Shown: positions 24,771 to 33,951, numbered from the stretch's first letter. The stretch is 64,000 nucleotides of DNA from Jeotgalicoccus coquinae (GCF_014207425.1 NZ_JACHFF010000001.1:1076124-1140123), one strand, 5' to 3'. Translations and numbers: made by a program. Notes: generated by a model not told the origin, from the sequence alone.

Positions 24771-25896
24771 TTAAATGATTCCCATAATGAATGCGACGGC
24801 CATTGCAAGTATACTGAATGCCCATACCCACCAGAATGCATAGCGGATATAACGTCCCATTTCGATGCCTGCAAGTCCTACAGCGAGCCATAATGCCGGT
24901 GCAAACGGACTGATGAATGTTCCGATAATATTACCAATCATAATTGAGTATGCTGCAGTAATACTGTCAACACCGTGTGCTGTGACAATCTGATCCACTA
25001 CAGGTAGCAGTGCAAAGTAGTATGCATCAGTGTTCAGCACAAGTTCAAGCGGTGCACCGAAGAATCCGATAATGTAGTGCAGATACGGAATAAGGAATGC
25101 AGGCAGTATGACTACGATATCCTCTGCCAGTGAATTAAGCATCCCTGTGTTTTCAAGTATCCCAAGGAATGACCCTGCTGCGAGAATTATCGATGCCATC
25201 ATTAAGGCACTTGGTGCGTGTGCTTTAATTCTGGCCATCTGAACATCCATCCTTCTGCAGTTAAGCGGCAATGCGATACTTACTGCCGGCAGTAATCCTG
25301 ACATCAATGTCCCCACAACAACAAGTGTTAAGAGCAGGTTAAACCATAACATTTTCGGACGTTTTAATGCTTCTGTTTCAGCATCGATTTGCTAATCCAG
25401 ATTAAAGTTATCAAAATTAACACCTTCTATCAGCATATCTTTCTTCTGCAGTCTCTTTTTCTCAAGACTGCCGATTAACGCTGCCGATGCAATAAGCAGT
25501 ACGAGCTGTACTCCCTGCAGCGGAATAAGCGGCTGCCACAGTTCTGACGAGTCCACGCCTAATACAGCTGCAGTACGGCCGAGCGGTCCGCCCCAAGGTA
25601 CCATGTTCATAATACTTGCACTCATACCAACGAGCATGACGAGCATATACGGGCTCATATTTAACTTTTTATATAGAGGAAGCAATGCGGGAATAGTAAT
25701 CAGGAAAGTTGATGCTCCTGAACCGTCCAGGTGAGCAATTGCGCCAATAATAACTGTAGCCATCGCATACAAGGATAACATTTCCTTTTGACAGCTTAAC
25801 CATTCTTGTTATAAGCGGATTAAACATCCCTGTATCCTGCATAATTCCAAAGAACATAAATCCCCTTATGACTAATGCAAAAAAAATTGGATAAAC
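24771..25896 (-). pseudogene. CitMHS-family citrate transporter, multiply disrupted
   Basis: Remnant of a Me2+-citrate:H+ symporter of the CitM/CitH family (normally ~430 aa, ~12 helices). Three lesions are visible. First, the N-terminal ~55 residues are missing: similarity begins near IFFALVIRGFMFFGIMQDTGMFNPL, and TAG lies in frame just upstream. Second, a frameshift between about 25765 and 25790 separates RMVKLSKGN from MATVIIGAIAHLDGSGAS. Third, an in-frame TAG at 25392-25394 splits NFNLD from QIDAETEALKRPKMLW. The remaining segments (SIMNMVPWGGPLGR, NTDAYYFALLPVVDQI) are well preserved, so decay is recent. The missing N-terminus faces repeat array 5. Confidence 0.9.
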
Positions 25897-25954
25897 CTAT
25901 GGATACTAATTAATTTTATTTGTTATCTCATTTACCGGGCTGGTATGACAGGTG

Positions 25955-26220
25955 TTCATCTGACTCCAAACCTGTCAGGGTTCAGATGATTCCCGTTCAT
26001 ATGAGTCCAAACCTGTCAGGATTCAGATGACACCCGCTCATATGAGTCCAAACCTGTCAGGGTTCAGATGACTCCCGCTCATATGAGTCCAAGCTTGTCA
26101 GGATTCAGATGACACCCGCTCATATGAGTCCCAGCTTGTCAGGATTCAGATGACTCCCGCTCATATGAGTCTAAGCCTGTCAGGATTCAGATGACTCCCG
26201 TTCATATGAGTCTAAGCCTC
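25955..26220. repeat. Tandem 41-bp repeat array, about 6.5 copies (array 5)
   Basis: TTCATATGAGTCCAAACCTGTCAG-type units begin at 25955, 25996, 26037, 26078, 26119, 26160 and 26201, an exact 41-bp period. The first copy has the perfect pair TCATCTGA / TCAGATGA and every unit holds CCTGTCAGG or CTTGTCAGG. The sequence is only distantly like array 1 (TATGnnTCCAAnCC...TGTCAG...TCAnATGA is shared). It lies between the rocA terminator and the truncated 5' end of the citrate transporter pseudogene. Confidence 0.95.
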
Positions 26221-26257
26221 AACCTGCCTGAGAACCATCCCAAAATCTGCAAAGAAA

Positions 26258-26295
26258 AAAGGATAATCAGTCCAATAAAGAACTGATTATCCTTT
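26258..26295 (-). terminator. Intrinsic terminator of rocA
   Basis: Perfect 14-bp inverted repeat AAAGGATAATCAGT / ACTGATTATCCTTT, then TTTTTTCTTT on the - strand. Confidence 0.9.
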
Positions 26296-26307
26296 GAATT
26301 TATAATC

Positions 26308-27849
26308 TTAAAGCATTTCTGAAGACGTTCTGCCCTGCATGTGTAACTGCAGGTAATCCGGTCCGCCCGCTTTAGAGTCTGTACCTGACATCTTGAATCC
26401 GCCGAATGGGTGGTATCCAACGATTGCACCTGTACAGTCACGGTTGAAGTATAAGTTACCTACCATGAAGTCACGGCGTGCTTCTTCAATGTGCTCTCTG
26501 TTTTTCGTAATTACTGCGCCTGTCAGACCGTAGTCTGTATCGTTTGCGAATTCGATTGCTTCTGTGAAGTTCGATGCTTTCGCAAAGCCGACTACAGGAC
26601 CGAAGATTTCTTCCTGCATTAAGCGGTCATCGTGCTTAAGTCCTGAGAATACTGTAGGGTTGACGAAGTGTCCTGTTTCATTGTCGACTGTGCCGCCAAC
26701 TTCAAGTTTACCTTCTTCTTTACCGATTTCAATGTATTTCTCAATTTTTTCAACTGAAGCGTTATCGATTACCGGCCCCATGTAGATATCTTCTTCAGGG
26801 TCACCGATTGTTAATTCTTTCGTTCTTGAAACTACTTTTTCAAGTAATTCATCGTGAATGTCATCGAGAGCGATTACACGTGAACATGCTGAACATTTCT
26901 GTCCGCTGAACGCGAATGCTGATTTAACGATTGAGTCCGCTGCAAGATCAAGGTCTGCACTGCTGTCAACAACGATAGTATCTTTACCGCCCATTTCAGC
27001 GATAACACGTTTAAGGTTAACCTGGCCGTCCTGTACGATTGCAGCTTTTTCGTAGATGCTGACACCAACGTCTCTTGAACCTGTGAACGATACAAATGCT
27101 GTATCTTTGTGTTCAACTAACAGGTCACCGATTTCACGGCTTGAGCCCGGAATGAAGTTAACAACACCTTTAGGCATGCCTGCTTCTTCAAGCACTTCTA
27201 TAAATTTGTAAGCAATTACTGATGCTTTAGATGATGGTTTTAGTAGTACTGTATTTCCTGTAACAAGTGCAGCTGCTGTTGTTCCAGCCATAATCGCAAA
27301 TGCGAAGTTCCATGGAGAAATAACAAGGCCGACACCTAAAGGAATATAATCGAATCTGTTATATTCGCCCGGACGTGATTCAACTTTGCGTCCGTCTTTT
27401 AATTCAAGGTTCTGTCTTGCATAGTACTCAAGGAAGTCAATTGCTTCTGCAGTATCTGCATCCGCTTCTTTCCAAGGTTTACCTGCTTCTTTTACAAGCA
27501 TAGCTGTGAATTCGAATTTTCTTTTGCGGACGATTGCAGCCGCTTTGAAAAGAACATCTGAACGGAATTCAAATGTAGTTTTTCTCCAATCTTTGAATGC
27601 GTCTTTAGCAGCATCCATTGCCTGTAATGCTTCTTTTTCACCAGCCTGTGACATGTTACCGATGATTTCTGATTTCTTAGCCGGGTTATACGACTCAAGC
27701 TTTTTATCAGTATGGATACGTTCACCGTTAATAATTAACGGATAATCCGATCCGAAGTCTTTTTTAATTGTTTCAAACCCCTTGTTTAACGCATCTTTAT
27801 TCTCGTCTAACGAAAAATCTGTAAATGGTTCGTGTTTGTACGGTATCAT
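26308..27849 (-). CDS. rocA: L-glutamate gamma-semialdehyde (P5C) dehydrogenase
   Basis: NAD-dependent oxidation of pyrroline-5-carboxylate to glutamate in proline/arginine catabolism; 513 aa, the Gram-positive RocA length. Seen: [21 protein letters not shown] (~37-57), [11 protein letters not shown] (~180), the base Glu in [12 protein letters not shown] (~287), the nucleophile Cys in [13 protein letters not shown] (~320), [13 protein letters not shown] and [30 protein letters not shown] near the C-terminus. The ATG follows AAGGAG. Monocistronic with its own terminator. No proline dehydrogenase or ornithine aminotransferase gene is in view. Confidence 0.95.
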   Translation of the reverse strand: MIPYKHEPFTDFSLDENKDALNKGFETIKKDFGSDYPLIINGERIHTDKKLESYNPAKKSEIIGNMSQAGEKEALQAMDAAKDAFKDWRKTTFEFRSDVLFKAAAIVRKRKFEFTAMLVKEAGKPWKEADADTAEAIDFLEYYARQNLELKDGRKVESRPGEYNRFDYIPLGVGLVISPWNFAFAIMAGTTAAALVTGNTVLLKPSSKASVIAYKFIEVLEEAGMPKGVVNFIPGSSREIGDLLVEHKDTAFVSFTGSRDVGVSIYEKAAIVQDGQVNLKRVIAEMGGKDTIVVDSSADLDLAADSIVKSAFAFSGQKCSACSRVIALDDIHDELLEKVVSRTKELTIGDPEEDIYMGPVIDNASVEKIEKYIEIGKEEGKLEVGGTVDNETGHFVNPTVFSGLKHDDRLMQEEIFGPVVGFAKASNFTEAIEFANDTDYGLTGAVITKNREHIEEARRDFMVGNLYFNRDCTGAIVGYHPFGGFKMSGTDSKAGGPDYLQLHMQGRTSSEML

Positions 27850-27967
27850 AAAATAAATTCTCCTTTGTTTTTTAATAATATATAAAACTTATTAAATTGT
27901 TTCCGCATTTTTAAGATAACATTATTTACTAAATTGTCCAACTAAATCAGGTTAATTTTTTAAATAT

Positions 27968-29251
27968 TTAGTCCCTTTTCATCAGCGAGTTCACAATATC
28001 TATATATGTTGATACAGCAACCTGTAAAACGCTCTCATCCAAATCGAATTTCGGATGGTGATGGCCGTATTTCAGCTCAAATGGAAACAGCATATATGTT
28101 GCTTTACCATTTTTTTCAAGCACTCTTTCCATCATCATCGTGACATCTTCCGATGCTCCGAGCGGCAGGGTATCTTTTAAATCTGTAATCAGCTGATTGT
28201 TTTTTACAGATTGTTTTACAGCTGTTATAAGCTCATCCGAACAGACTGCATTCGGCGCTTCGCCCATGTCGATAATTTCTACTTCGTTTTCATACATATC
28301 GGCGGCAGCCTGAATAACGGTTTTTGCTTTTTCATACATATAATGATTAAGCTCCGTCGTCTCGCCGCGTGTTTCTATTTCCATAAAAGCAGTATCGGCA
28401 ATAACATTTCTGCCGCTTCCCGCTCTCATCGTGCCGACGTTAATTCTTGTTGAGCCGTCGCCGTGGCGTGCAATCGCATTTAAATTCAATGCTGCACTTG
28501 AAGCTGCAAGGAGAGAGTTATTTCCTGCGTCGGGTTCCACTCCGGCATGCGCCGATTTCCCTGTGAATTTCACATCGAACTTTGAACTTGCGAGAAAATC
28601 AGTCGTTCCTGCACTGACTGTACCAACCGGCATATTTCTGATACCGACGTGTCCTGAGAAGAAATAATCAACGTCATCGAGCCAGCCTTTTTCTACGATT
28701 GATTTCGCACCGCGCACATTCTCTTCTGCCGGCTGGAAAATAATTGTGAACTTGCCTTTAAGAGAATCTTTGCTGGCATTTATATAGTCCGCTAAAAATA
28801 ATCCGGTTGTAATGTGCCCGTCATGACCGCATGCGTGCATTTCACCTTTGTGCAGTGAGATAAACTGCTCTTCGCCCGGAATATGATCCTCATCTTCAGA
28901 CTCTGTAATCGGCAGGCCGTCGATATCAAAACGAGCTGCAAAGTGCGGTCCGGGATTACCTGTATCGAGTGTCGCAATAACTCCGGTTGTTCCTTCTTTA
29001 ACATATTCAAGAAAATCTTCCGGTACACCGTAATTAATTGCTCGTTCATAACTTTTCGTAAACTTCTCTTTTGCAGGAACTCCGGCCCGCGCACTTCTTA
29101 AAAGCACATCATCCCCGAGATAGAGCTTGTAATCCATCTGTTCAAGCAATTTATAAATTTCATAAGTTGTTATAAATTCAGTAAATCCGACTTCCGGCAA
29201 GCGGTGGAATCTGCGTCGCATTTCAACCAGATTTTCTTTAATCGTCGTCAT
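27968..29251 (-). CDS. M20 family amidohydrolase, AbgA-like
   Basis: Zinc-dependent carboxypeptidase/amidohydrolase of the M20D type, 427 aa. It resembles the A subunit of p-aminobenzoyl-glutamate hydrolase, with the insert LRSARAGVPAKEKFTKSYERAINYG before the catalytic core. Metal-site motifs: ARFDIDGLPI, MHACGHDGHITTGL (~138-152), FQPAEENVRGAKSIV (~175) and SGHVGI (~200), with the late LGASEDVTMMME. It starts 1 nt after the stop of the second amidohydrolase, with GGAGGAA as ribosome-binding site, so the two are co-translated. Exact substrate is uncertain. Confidence 0.88.
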   Translation of the reverse strand: MTTIKENLVEMRRRFHRLPEVGFTEFITTYEIYKLLEQMDYKLYLGDDVLLRSARAGVPAKEKFTKSYERAINYGVPEDFLEYVKEGTTGVIATLDTGNPGPHFAARFDIDGLPITESEDEDHIPGEEQFISLHKGEMHACGHDGHITTGLFLADYINASKDSLKGKFTIIFQPAEENVRGAKSIVEKGWLDDVDYFFSGHVGIRNMPVGTVSAGTTDFLASSKFDVKFTGKSAHAGVEPDAGNNSLLAASSAALNLNAIARHGDGSTRINVGTMRAGSGRNVIADTAFMEIETRGETTELNHYMYEKAKTVIQAAADMYENEVEIIDMGEAPNAVCSDELITAVKQSVKNNQLITDLKDTLPLGASEDVTMMMERVLEKNGKATYMLFPFELKYGHHHPKFDLDESVLQVAVSTYIDIVNSLMKRD

Positions 29252-29252
29252 A

Positions 29253-30428
29253 TTATTCCTCCGCCAGCTTTTCTAACGAATCCATTGCCATATGAACCAT
29301 CGCAGTAATACCGTATTCAAATGCATCTTCATTCAGTCTGAATCCCGGATTATGGAGCGGTTTCTGTCCTTCGCCGACAGAAGTGCCGAGCCAATAATAT
29401 ACTCCCGGGTATTCCTTAAGAAATCTGCTGAAGTCTTCTCCTGCAAGACTTGGCAGCAGTGCAGGCGTTGCCTCTTCACCGTACAGATTATTAACGGATT
29501 TCTTCAGCTGTGCTGCCCACTCCGTATCGTTCACTGTTGCAGGATAGCCGTCGTAAAACTCTATTTCCACAGTTGCCCCCATTGCTGCAGTCACCTGTTC
29601 GACGATTTCGAAGAAACGTTTTTTAGTCAGTTCTTTCGTATCATCAGACTGGGTACGGATTGTTCCTTCCAGTTCAGCAGTTTCAGCAATAACGTTGTGC
29701 TTTGTTCCTGCATCAAATCTTCCGACCGTAACGACTGCCGGCTTCATCGGATCAGCGTTTCGGCTGACGATAGTCTGCAGTGCACTGACGACCTGGTTCC
29801 CCGCAATAATCGCGTCCGTTGTACTGTGCGGCATTGAGGCATGCCCGCCGGAACCGGTAATTTTAATTTTAAAACGGTCAGAGTTCCCCATAATCGGACC
29901 GGCCATTACACCGAATTTACCGACTTCAAGGTCCGGCCAGACGTGCTGCGCCAGCAGCATATCCGGTTTATACTCGTTAAATACACCATCTTCCAGCATG
30001 CGTTTCGCTCCGCCGACCGGCGACAGCTCTTCAGCCGGCTGAAATATCAGCAGTATCGTTCCTTTAATCTTGTCTTTGTTATCGTTCAGAATTTTTCCGG
30101 CATGAAGCAGCATCGAAGTATGAGCATCGTGACCGCATGCATGCATGACACCGTCATTTAATGAAGTAAACTCTTCTCCGGAAGTTTCCTTAATAGGCAA
30201 TGCATCGATATCTGCTCTGATACCGATGACTTTACCTTCCTGTTCACCTTTAATAATACCGAGTACACCTGTCTCAGCAAATCCCTTCTGGTACGGAATA
30301 TTAAATTCGTCCAGTTTTTCCTGGATGCGTTTTGATGTTTCAAATTCTTCTGTGCTTAACTCCGGATGAAGATGGAGCTTTCTTCTGAACTCAACCGCAT
30401 CATTAATAATATCTTTACTGATTTCCAT
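29253..30428 (-). CDS. M20D amidohydrolase (N-acyl amino acid / hippurate hydrolase type)
   Basis: 391-aa zinc amidohydrolase. Motifs are complete: RRKLHLHPELSTEEFET (~14-30; here FRRKLHLHPEL), IGIRADIDALPIKE (~68-81), MHACGHDAHTSMLLHA (~97-112), IFQPAEELSPVGGAKRML (~127), the dimerisation part with ITGSGGHASMPH, and SLAGEDFSRF near the C-terminus. It releases an acyl group from N-acyl-amino acids or peptides; substrate unproven. Middle gene of a GNAT-amidohydrolase-amidohydrolase cluster, which could suggest handling of N-acylated amino acids. Confidence 0.92.
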   Translation of the reverse strand: MEISKDIINDAVEFRRKLHLHPELSTEEFETSKRIQEKLDEFNIPYQKGFAETGVLGIIKGEQEGKVIGIRADIDALPIKETSGEEFTSLNDGVMHACGHDAHTSMLLHAGKILNDNKDKIKGTILLIFQPAEELSPVGGAKRMLEDGVFNEYKPDMLLAQHVWPDLEVGKFGVMAGPIMGNSDRFKIKITGSGGHASMPHSTTDAIIAGNQVVSALQTIVSRNADPMKPAVVTVGRFDAGTKHNVIAETAELEGTIRTQSDDTKELTKKRFFEIVEQVTAAMGATVEIEFYDGYPATVNDTEWAAQLKKSVNNLYGEEATPALLPSLAGEDFSRFLKEYPGVYYWLGTSVGEGQKPLHNPGFRLNEDAFEYGITAMVHMAMDSLEKLAEE

Positions 30429-30461
30429 TGTCAGTCACCCCGTGATAGATTTTGTGCATGG

Positions 30462-31085
30462 TTACTTTTTATAGTAAGCGATAAATTCATCCTGCAGCGA
30501 ATCGCCGATATAGCCCTGGCCGGCGTTCATCATCCAGTCGTAGTTATCATATTTCACATTTAACACTTCACCTTTACATTCCACTTCTTCGTTTAAAGGC
30601 AGATATAAAACGTGGCGGCGTTTGCCCCCGTATTTCAATCTCGTTCTCATAATTTTAAAGCCGAGCTTGAATTTATCTTTTAAGCTCGCAAGATTTACCG
30701 GCATCACAGTTGAGAAAATATAATCGAAGTCCCCGCTCTCACGTACCTGATCTATTAAATACTCACCCATTTTCATCTGCAGTTTCTGTCCGCGGTGTTC
30801 GGGATTAACCAGTGAAATTTCAGAGTAAATTGAACGTTCTCTTGAAACGCCGACATCGTCAGCCAGATGTTCCTCCTCGTCCATTGAAGGAATGTACATC
30901 ATGCGGAGTGCGATCAGTTCATCTTCGAAGTACACGCCCGCAACGTATCCCTGTTCGAGACACTTTTCGAACTCTTCTTTCGTAAGTTTCTCCAGCACTT
31001 CCTTTTGTTCAAGGTGTTCATAAACGGAATCCTGCAGACCCATTATTTCCCCGATATCATTTAAGTTAAGTTTTACAAAATTCAT
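30462..31085 (-). CDS. GNAT family N-acetyltransferase
   Basis: 207-aa acetyltransferase-like protein. The acetyl-CoA binding segment is near ISLVNPEHRGQKLQMKMGEYLID (~93-115), preceded by strands VAGVYFEDELIALRMMYIPS; NLASLKDKFKLGFKIMRTRLKYGGKRRHVLYLPL (~132-165) is the family C-terminal region. It has an extra ~35 residues at the C-terminus. Substrate unknown. The ATG at 31085 is preceded by AGGAAGGGCGG. It lies 33 nt upstream of the amidohydrolase pair and is probably the first gene of that operon, divergent from a small ORF. Confidence 0.85.
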   Translation of the reverse strand: MNFVKLNLNDIGEIMGLQDSVYEHLEQKEVLEKLTKEEFEKCLEQGYVAGVYFEDELIALRMMYIPSMDEEEHLADDVGVSRERSIYSEISLVNPEHRGQKLQMKMGEYLIDQVRESGDFDYIFSTVMPVNLASLKDKFKLGFKIMRTRLKYGGKRRHVLYLPLNEEVECKGEVLNVKYDNYDWMMNAGQGYIGDSLQDEFIAYYKK

Positions 31086-31167
31086 TGTAATGCCGCCCTT
31101 CCTGTTTGAATTTGATGTTTAGATTGTGCGCTGTCCGGCTATTAATATACTGAGGAGTTGTTGTAAA

Positions 31168-31383
31168 ATGAATATATTAGTGAAATGTCAGAACTCCAGC
31201 AATAATAAAACGTTCTTTAAATTGATAAGTGACAAGGATGTAAAAAGTACATCCGTTGATAACTTTATATATAACTGCATGAGAAAAACCAGTGACTTTG
31301 ATGAGGATAATTTATTGGTGGAGCTGATATATCCGGACCACACAGAATTATATTTAGAATTCAATTTAGATTACAGCCGTTAA
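31168..31383 (+). CDS. Small hypothetical protein, 71 aa
   Basis: No family recognised. The product is acidic and soluble: MNILVKCQNSSNNKTFFKLI, then SDKDVKSTSVDNFIYNCMRK, ending LYLEFNLDYSR; predicted alternating strands and helix. I choose the ATG at 31168, which has GAGGAG upstream, over an earlier in-frame ATG at 31126. A strong terminator overlaps its stop codon, which supports it being a real transcript. Divergent from the GNAT operon. Confidence 0.6.
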   Translation: MNILVKCQNSSNNKTFFKLISDKDVKSTSVDNFIYNCMRKTSDFDEDNLLVELIYPDHTELYLEFNLDYSR

Positions 31384-31401
31384 TTGACGGCTGTTTTTTT
31401 T
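31374..31401 (+). terminator. Intrinsic terminator overlapping the small gene's stop
   Basis: CAGCCGT / ACGGCTG stem, 6-nt loop, eight T; also close to the stop of the convergent esterase gene. Confidence 0.85.
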
Positions 31402-32308
31402 ATTTAATATCTTCCAGCCATTCGAACATTAACGGTACCCACTTCTGGACGTGCGGGTTTACTTTACCTGTAATATTCGTAGCAACGCTTAAGCCGTGAT
31501 CGCCTTTATGGAATGTGTGCAGTTCCCATGGGACATTGTGCGTTTCCAGTACATTGGCAAAATCCAGTGAGTTTTTTATAAAGACGAGTTTATCTTCCCC
31601 CGTGTGCCATAAAAATGTCGGCGGAGTATTTTCCGATACATAGTTTTTAACCGTTGCTTTATCGAGTACATCGTCTTCAATCGTGCCGCCGAATACCATA
31701 CGGCTGGCCATCGACATGTACTGCGGGTCGCCGATACCTCTTTCTTCTGCAATAATTCTGTTCAAATCGTAATCCAGTATCGGATAACCGAGCACCTGGA
31801 AGTTCGGACGGTACCACCTTGATTCTCTGCCAGTTAAGTCGCTCAGCCACTCCTGATTCCAGTGGACACCGAGACTTGCTGCGAGATGACCGCCTGCAGA
31901 AAAACCGAGCACGCCGATATTATCAGAATCAACGTTGTATTCATGAATGTTCTCTCTGATATGCGACAGCGTTAACGCCAGTTCGATTAAAGGGTTCGGA
32001 AACTCGGAACCGAGAACTTTATCAGGCTCAACCATCGATGCGATTTTGTACATCTCATCTCTTTCCGCCGTTCTGCCTTCTGCTTCAATCATCGAACCAA
32101 TCGTTGAGTAGCGCAGGATAAACACCTGATAGCCCTGTGCAAGGAATTCGTATGCCATCGGTTCCGCTTCCCGTTTTGATACGTACATGTAGCTGCCGCC
32201 GGGGCAAATGACCACTGCCGGCTTCGCTTCAAACTTCACGCCGGAGTCCCCTAACAGTGCTGTAACTTCTGCATGATAATTACCAACTTTAAACTTTTTG
32301 ATTTCCAT
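31400..32308 (-). CDS. Alpha/beta hydrolase (acetyl-esterase/BD-FAE-like)
   Basis: 302-aa serine hydrolase. The oxyanion region VVICPGGSYMYVSKREAEPMA (~32-52), nucleophile elbow GVLGFSAGGHLAASLG (~128-143, Ser in GFSAGGH), the acid in LWHTGEDKLV (~238) and the base His in FHKGDHGLS (~270) complete the triad. No signal peptide, so cytoplasmic. Similar enzymes deacetylate sugars or small esters; the substrate here is unknown. The ATG follows GGAGGC. It is divergent from the preQ1-controlled queF. Confidence 0.9.
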   Translation of the reverse strand: MEIKKFKVGNYHAEVTALLGDSGVKFEAKPAVVICPGGSYMYVSKREAEPMAYEFLAQGYQVFILRYSTIGSMIEAEGRTAERDEMYKIASMVEPDKVLGSEFPNPLIELALTLSHIRENIHEYNVDSDNIGVLGFSAGGHLAASLGVHWNQEWLSDLTGRESRWYRPNFQVLGYPILDYDLNRIIAEERGIGDPQYMSMASRMVFGGTIEDDVLDKATVKNYVSENTPPTFLWHTGEDKLVFIKNSLDFANVLETHNVPWELHTFHKGDHGLSVATNITGKVNPHVQKWVPLMFEWLEDIK

Positions 32309-32403
32309 CGACTCTGCCTCCGTACTCTTGTTACTTTAATAGTACCAAATATTCAGTACTTTTATGAAGGATAAAGAATCTGGATATTCATACGGGGGAG
32401 ATG

Positions 32404-32409
32404 TATAAT
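32404..32409 (+). promoter_or_regulatory. -10 box of the preQ1-queF transcript
   Basis: TATAAT at 32404, 28 nt before the riboswitch; the -35 is poor (TGGATA). Confidence 0.5.
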
Positions 32410-32431
32410 GAGCTGTGCAAATAAAATTACG

Positions 32432-32507
32432 AAGAGGTTCTTAGCCCTACCCTCTTAAAAAAACTAAGACACACTGACACGTGCCTTCGTTGGCGCGTGT
32501 TTTTTTA
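32432..32507 (+). promoter_or_regulatory. PreQ1 class I riboswitch with terminator
   Basis: The aptamer (32432-32468) shows the class I layout: AGAGG-TTCTTAGC, then CCCTACCCTCT closing the first stem, then the A-rich tail TTAAAAAAACTAAGA that docks into it as an H-type pseudoknot. It is followed by a rho-independent hairpin ACACGTGCC / GGCGCGTGT (32477-32500) and T-run. Ligand binding is expected to favour termination before queF. Match to the Rfam-type consensus is by eye but very close. Confidence 0.93.
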
Positions 32508-32526
32508 TTTTAAGGAGGATTTTATC

Positions 32527-33015
32527 ATGACAGAAGATTACTCAAAAGATTTAAGTTTACTCGGTAACCAAAATGTTGATTATAAATTTGATTACAATCC
32601 GGAAATTCTGGAAACATTTGAAAACGGACATATCGGCCGCGACTACTTCGTTAAATTCAACTGCCCGGAATTTACGACGCTGTGCCCGATGACGGGTCAG
32701 CCGGACTTTGCAACAATTTACATCAGCTACATTCCGGATGTGAAAATGGTTGAAAGCAAATCATTAAAATTATACTTATTCAGCTTCCGCAATCACGGCG
32801 GATTCCACGAAAACAGCATCAACATGATTGTCGATGACCTGGTTGAATTAATGGATCCTAAATACATAGAAGTATGGGGCAAGTTCACACCGCGCGGCGG
32901 AATTTCAATTGATCCTTACGTGAACTACGGCAGACCGGGAACTAAATACGAAGCGATGGCTGACCACCGGATGATGAACCACGACATGTACCCGGAGAAA
33001 ATAGACAACAGATAA
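32527..33015 (+). CDS. queF: NADPH-dependent 7-cyano-7-deazaguanine reductase QueF
   Basis: Reduces preQ0 to preQ1 in queuosine biosynthesis; 162 aa, the unimodular type. The active-site Cys is in [23 protein letters not shown] (~45-67) and the signature [20 protein letters not shown] (~77-96) supplies the NADPH and substrate contacts. The start ATG at 32527 follows AAGGAGG, directly after the riboswitch terminator; the longer frame upstream crosses that terminator and is rejected. The next gene is a queuosine-precursor transporter. queC/D/E are not in the window. Confidence 0.97.
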   Translation: MTEDYSKDLSLLGNQNVDYKFDYNPEILETFENGHIGRDYFVKFNCPEFTTLCPMTGQPDFATIYISYIPDVKMVESKSLKLYLFSFRNHGGFHENSINMIVDDLVELMDPKYIEVWGKFTPRGGISIDPYVNYGRPGTKYEAMADHRMMNHDMYPEKIDNR

Positions 33016-33069
33016 TTGATTAACGGGGACGGCTAAGAATTTCTTCCATTTTAAATTGGAGGGAATATA

Positions 33070-33717
33070 TTGATATTTTATTTGACCGCACTCTTTGCGG
33101 GACTGCTTGTTGTTTCCAACATACTGGCAGTGAAAGTGTTTACGGTTTTGGGATTTGACCTGCCTGCCGCCGTTATCGTTTATATGGCTACATTTTTAAT
33201 TACCGATGTTATCGGGGAAGTATACGGCAAGAAAATGGCTGCCCGTGCAATACGAGCAGGATTTGTAACGCAGATTATCGTATTATTTTTTATATACATA
33301 GCAATTGAAGTACCCGCTGCACCGTTCTTTGAAATGCAGACGGAGTACGAAATGATTTTAGGCGGAAGCTTCCAGGTAATTATTGCCAGCCTGGTATCTT
33401 ACCTCGTCAGTCAGAATCTGGATGTATTCATCTTCCATAAATTAAAAGAACGTCACGGCAGACGCCATTTATGGCTCCGCAATAATTTCTCGGCAGTAAT
33501 TACACAATTTGTTGATACGAGTATATTTATTGTTATCGCATTTATCGGTACAGTTCCGACGAACGTGCTGATCAGCATGATTTTTATGCAGTATATCGCG
33601 AAAATAATAATCGTACTGCTGGACACACCGATTGTCTATCTGCTGGTTGGAATTGCACGTAAACAGCTCGACAAAGAACGCGCACTGCTGATGAGCGTGA
33701 CACAGCAGCTGAGTTGA
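33070..33717 (+). CDS. yhhQ: Queuosine precursor transporter (COG1738/YhhQ family)
   Basis: 215-aa integral membrane protein with about six helices; the N-terminus MIFYLTALFAGLLVVSNILAVKVF and the motifs FLITDVIGEVYGKKMAARAIRAGF (~45-68) and RNNFSAVITQFVDTSIFIVIAFIG (~140-163) are typical of the YhhQ/QPTR family, which imports preQ0, preQ1 or queuine. Start is a TTG at 33070 with GGAGGG upstream. It lies 54 nt after queF and shares the preQ1-responsive transcript. Having both QueF and a transporter suggests de novo or preQ0-based synthesis combined with salvage. Confidence 0.92.
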   Translation: MIFYLTALFAGLLVVSNILAVKVFTVLGFDLPAAVIVYMATFLITDVIGEVYGKKMAARAIRAGFVTQIIVLFFIYIAIEVPAAPFFEMQTEYEMILGGSFQVIIASLVSYLVSQNLDVFIFHKLKERHGRRHLWLRNNFSAVITQFVDTSIFIVIAFIGTVPTNVLISMIFMQYIAKIIIVLLDTPIVYLLVGIARKQLDKERALLMSVTQQLS

Positions 33718-33728
33718 TAGGTTTGCCG

Positions 33729-33892
33729 GGTTAGTGTGACAATGAAACACACTTAATGGCACAGTAGCGTGGTTACTGTGACAATGAAACACGCTCATTG
33801 TCACAGTAGCGTGGTTACTGTGACAATGAAACACACTCAATGGCACGGTAGCGTGGTTACTGTGACAATGAGGCAACCTCAATGGCACAGTA
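33729..33892. repeat. Tandem 42-bp repeat array, four copies (array 6)
   Basis: TGACAATGA recurs at 33737, 33779, 33821 and 33863, a 42-bp period. One unit holds a perfect 12-bp hairpin CTGTGACAATGA / TCATTGTCACAG with a 7-nt loop, the same TGACAAT/ATTGTCA core as array 3. It lies between the 3' end of the transporter and the terminator of the convergent ABC permease. Confidence 0.95.
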
Positions 33893-33901
33893 GAAATAAA
33901 T

Positions 33902-33945
33902 AAATCCCGTACGTTAGCTCTACACTGGAGACGTACGGGATTTTT
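33902..33945. terminator. Terminator of the Bce-type permease gene
   Basis: AAATCCCGTACGT / ACGTACGGGATTT perfect 13-bp stem with a 16-nt loop and T/A runs on both sides. Confidence 0.85.
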
Positions 33946-33951
33946 CTAATT

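Noticed and set aside
26202-26441. Open frame on the - strand overlapping array 5 and rocA
   Set aside because: It runs through the rocA terminator and the repeat; shadow of rocA in another frame.
33469-33888. Open frame on the - strand with repetitive HCHSNHATV-type product
   Set aside because: It is the translation of array 6 and of the transporter's antisense strand; no ribosome-binding site and a product explained by the repeat.
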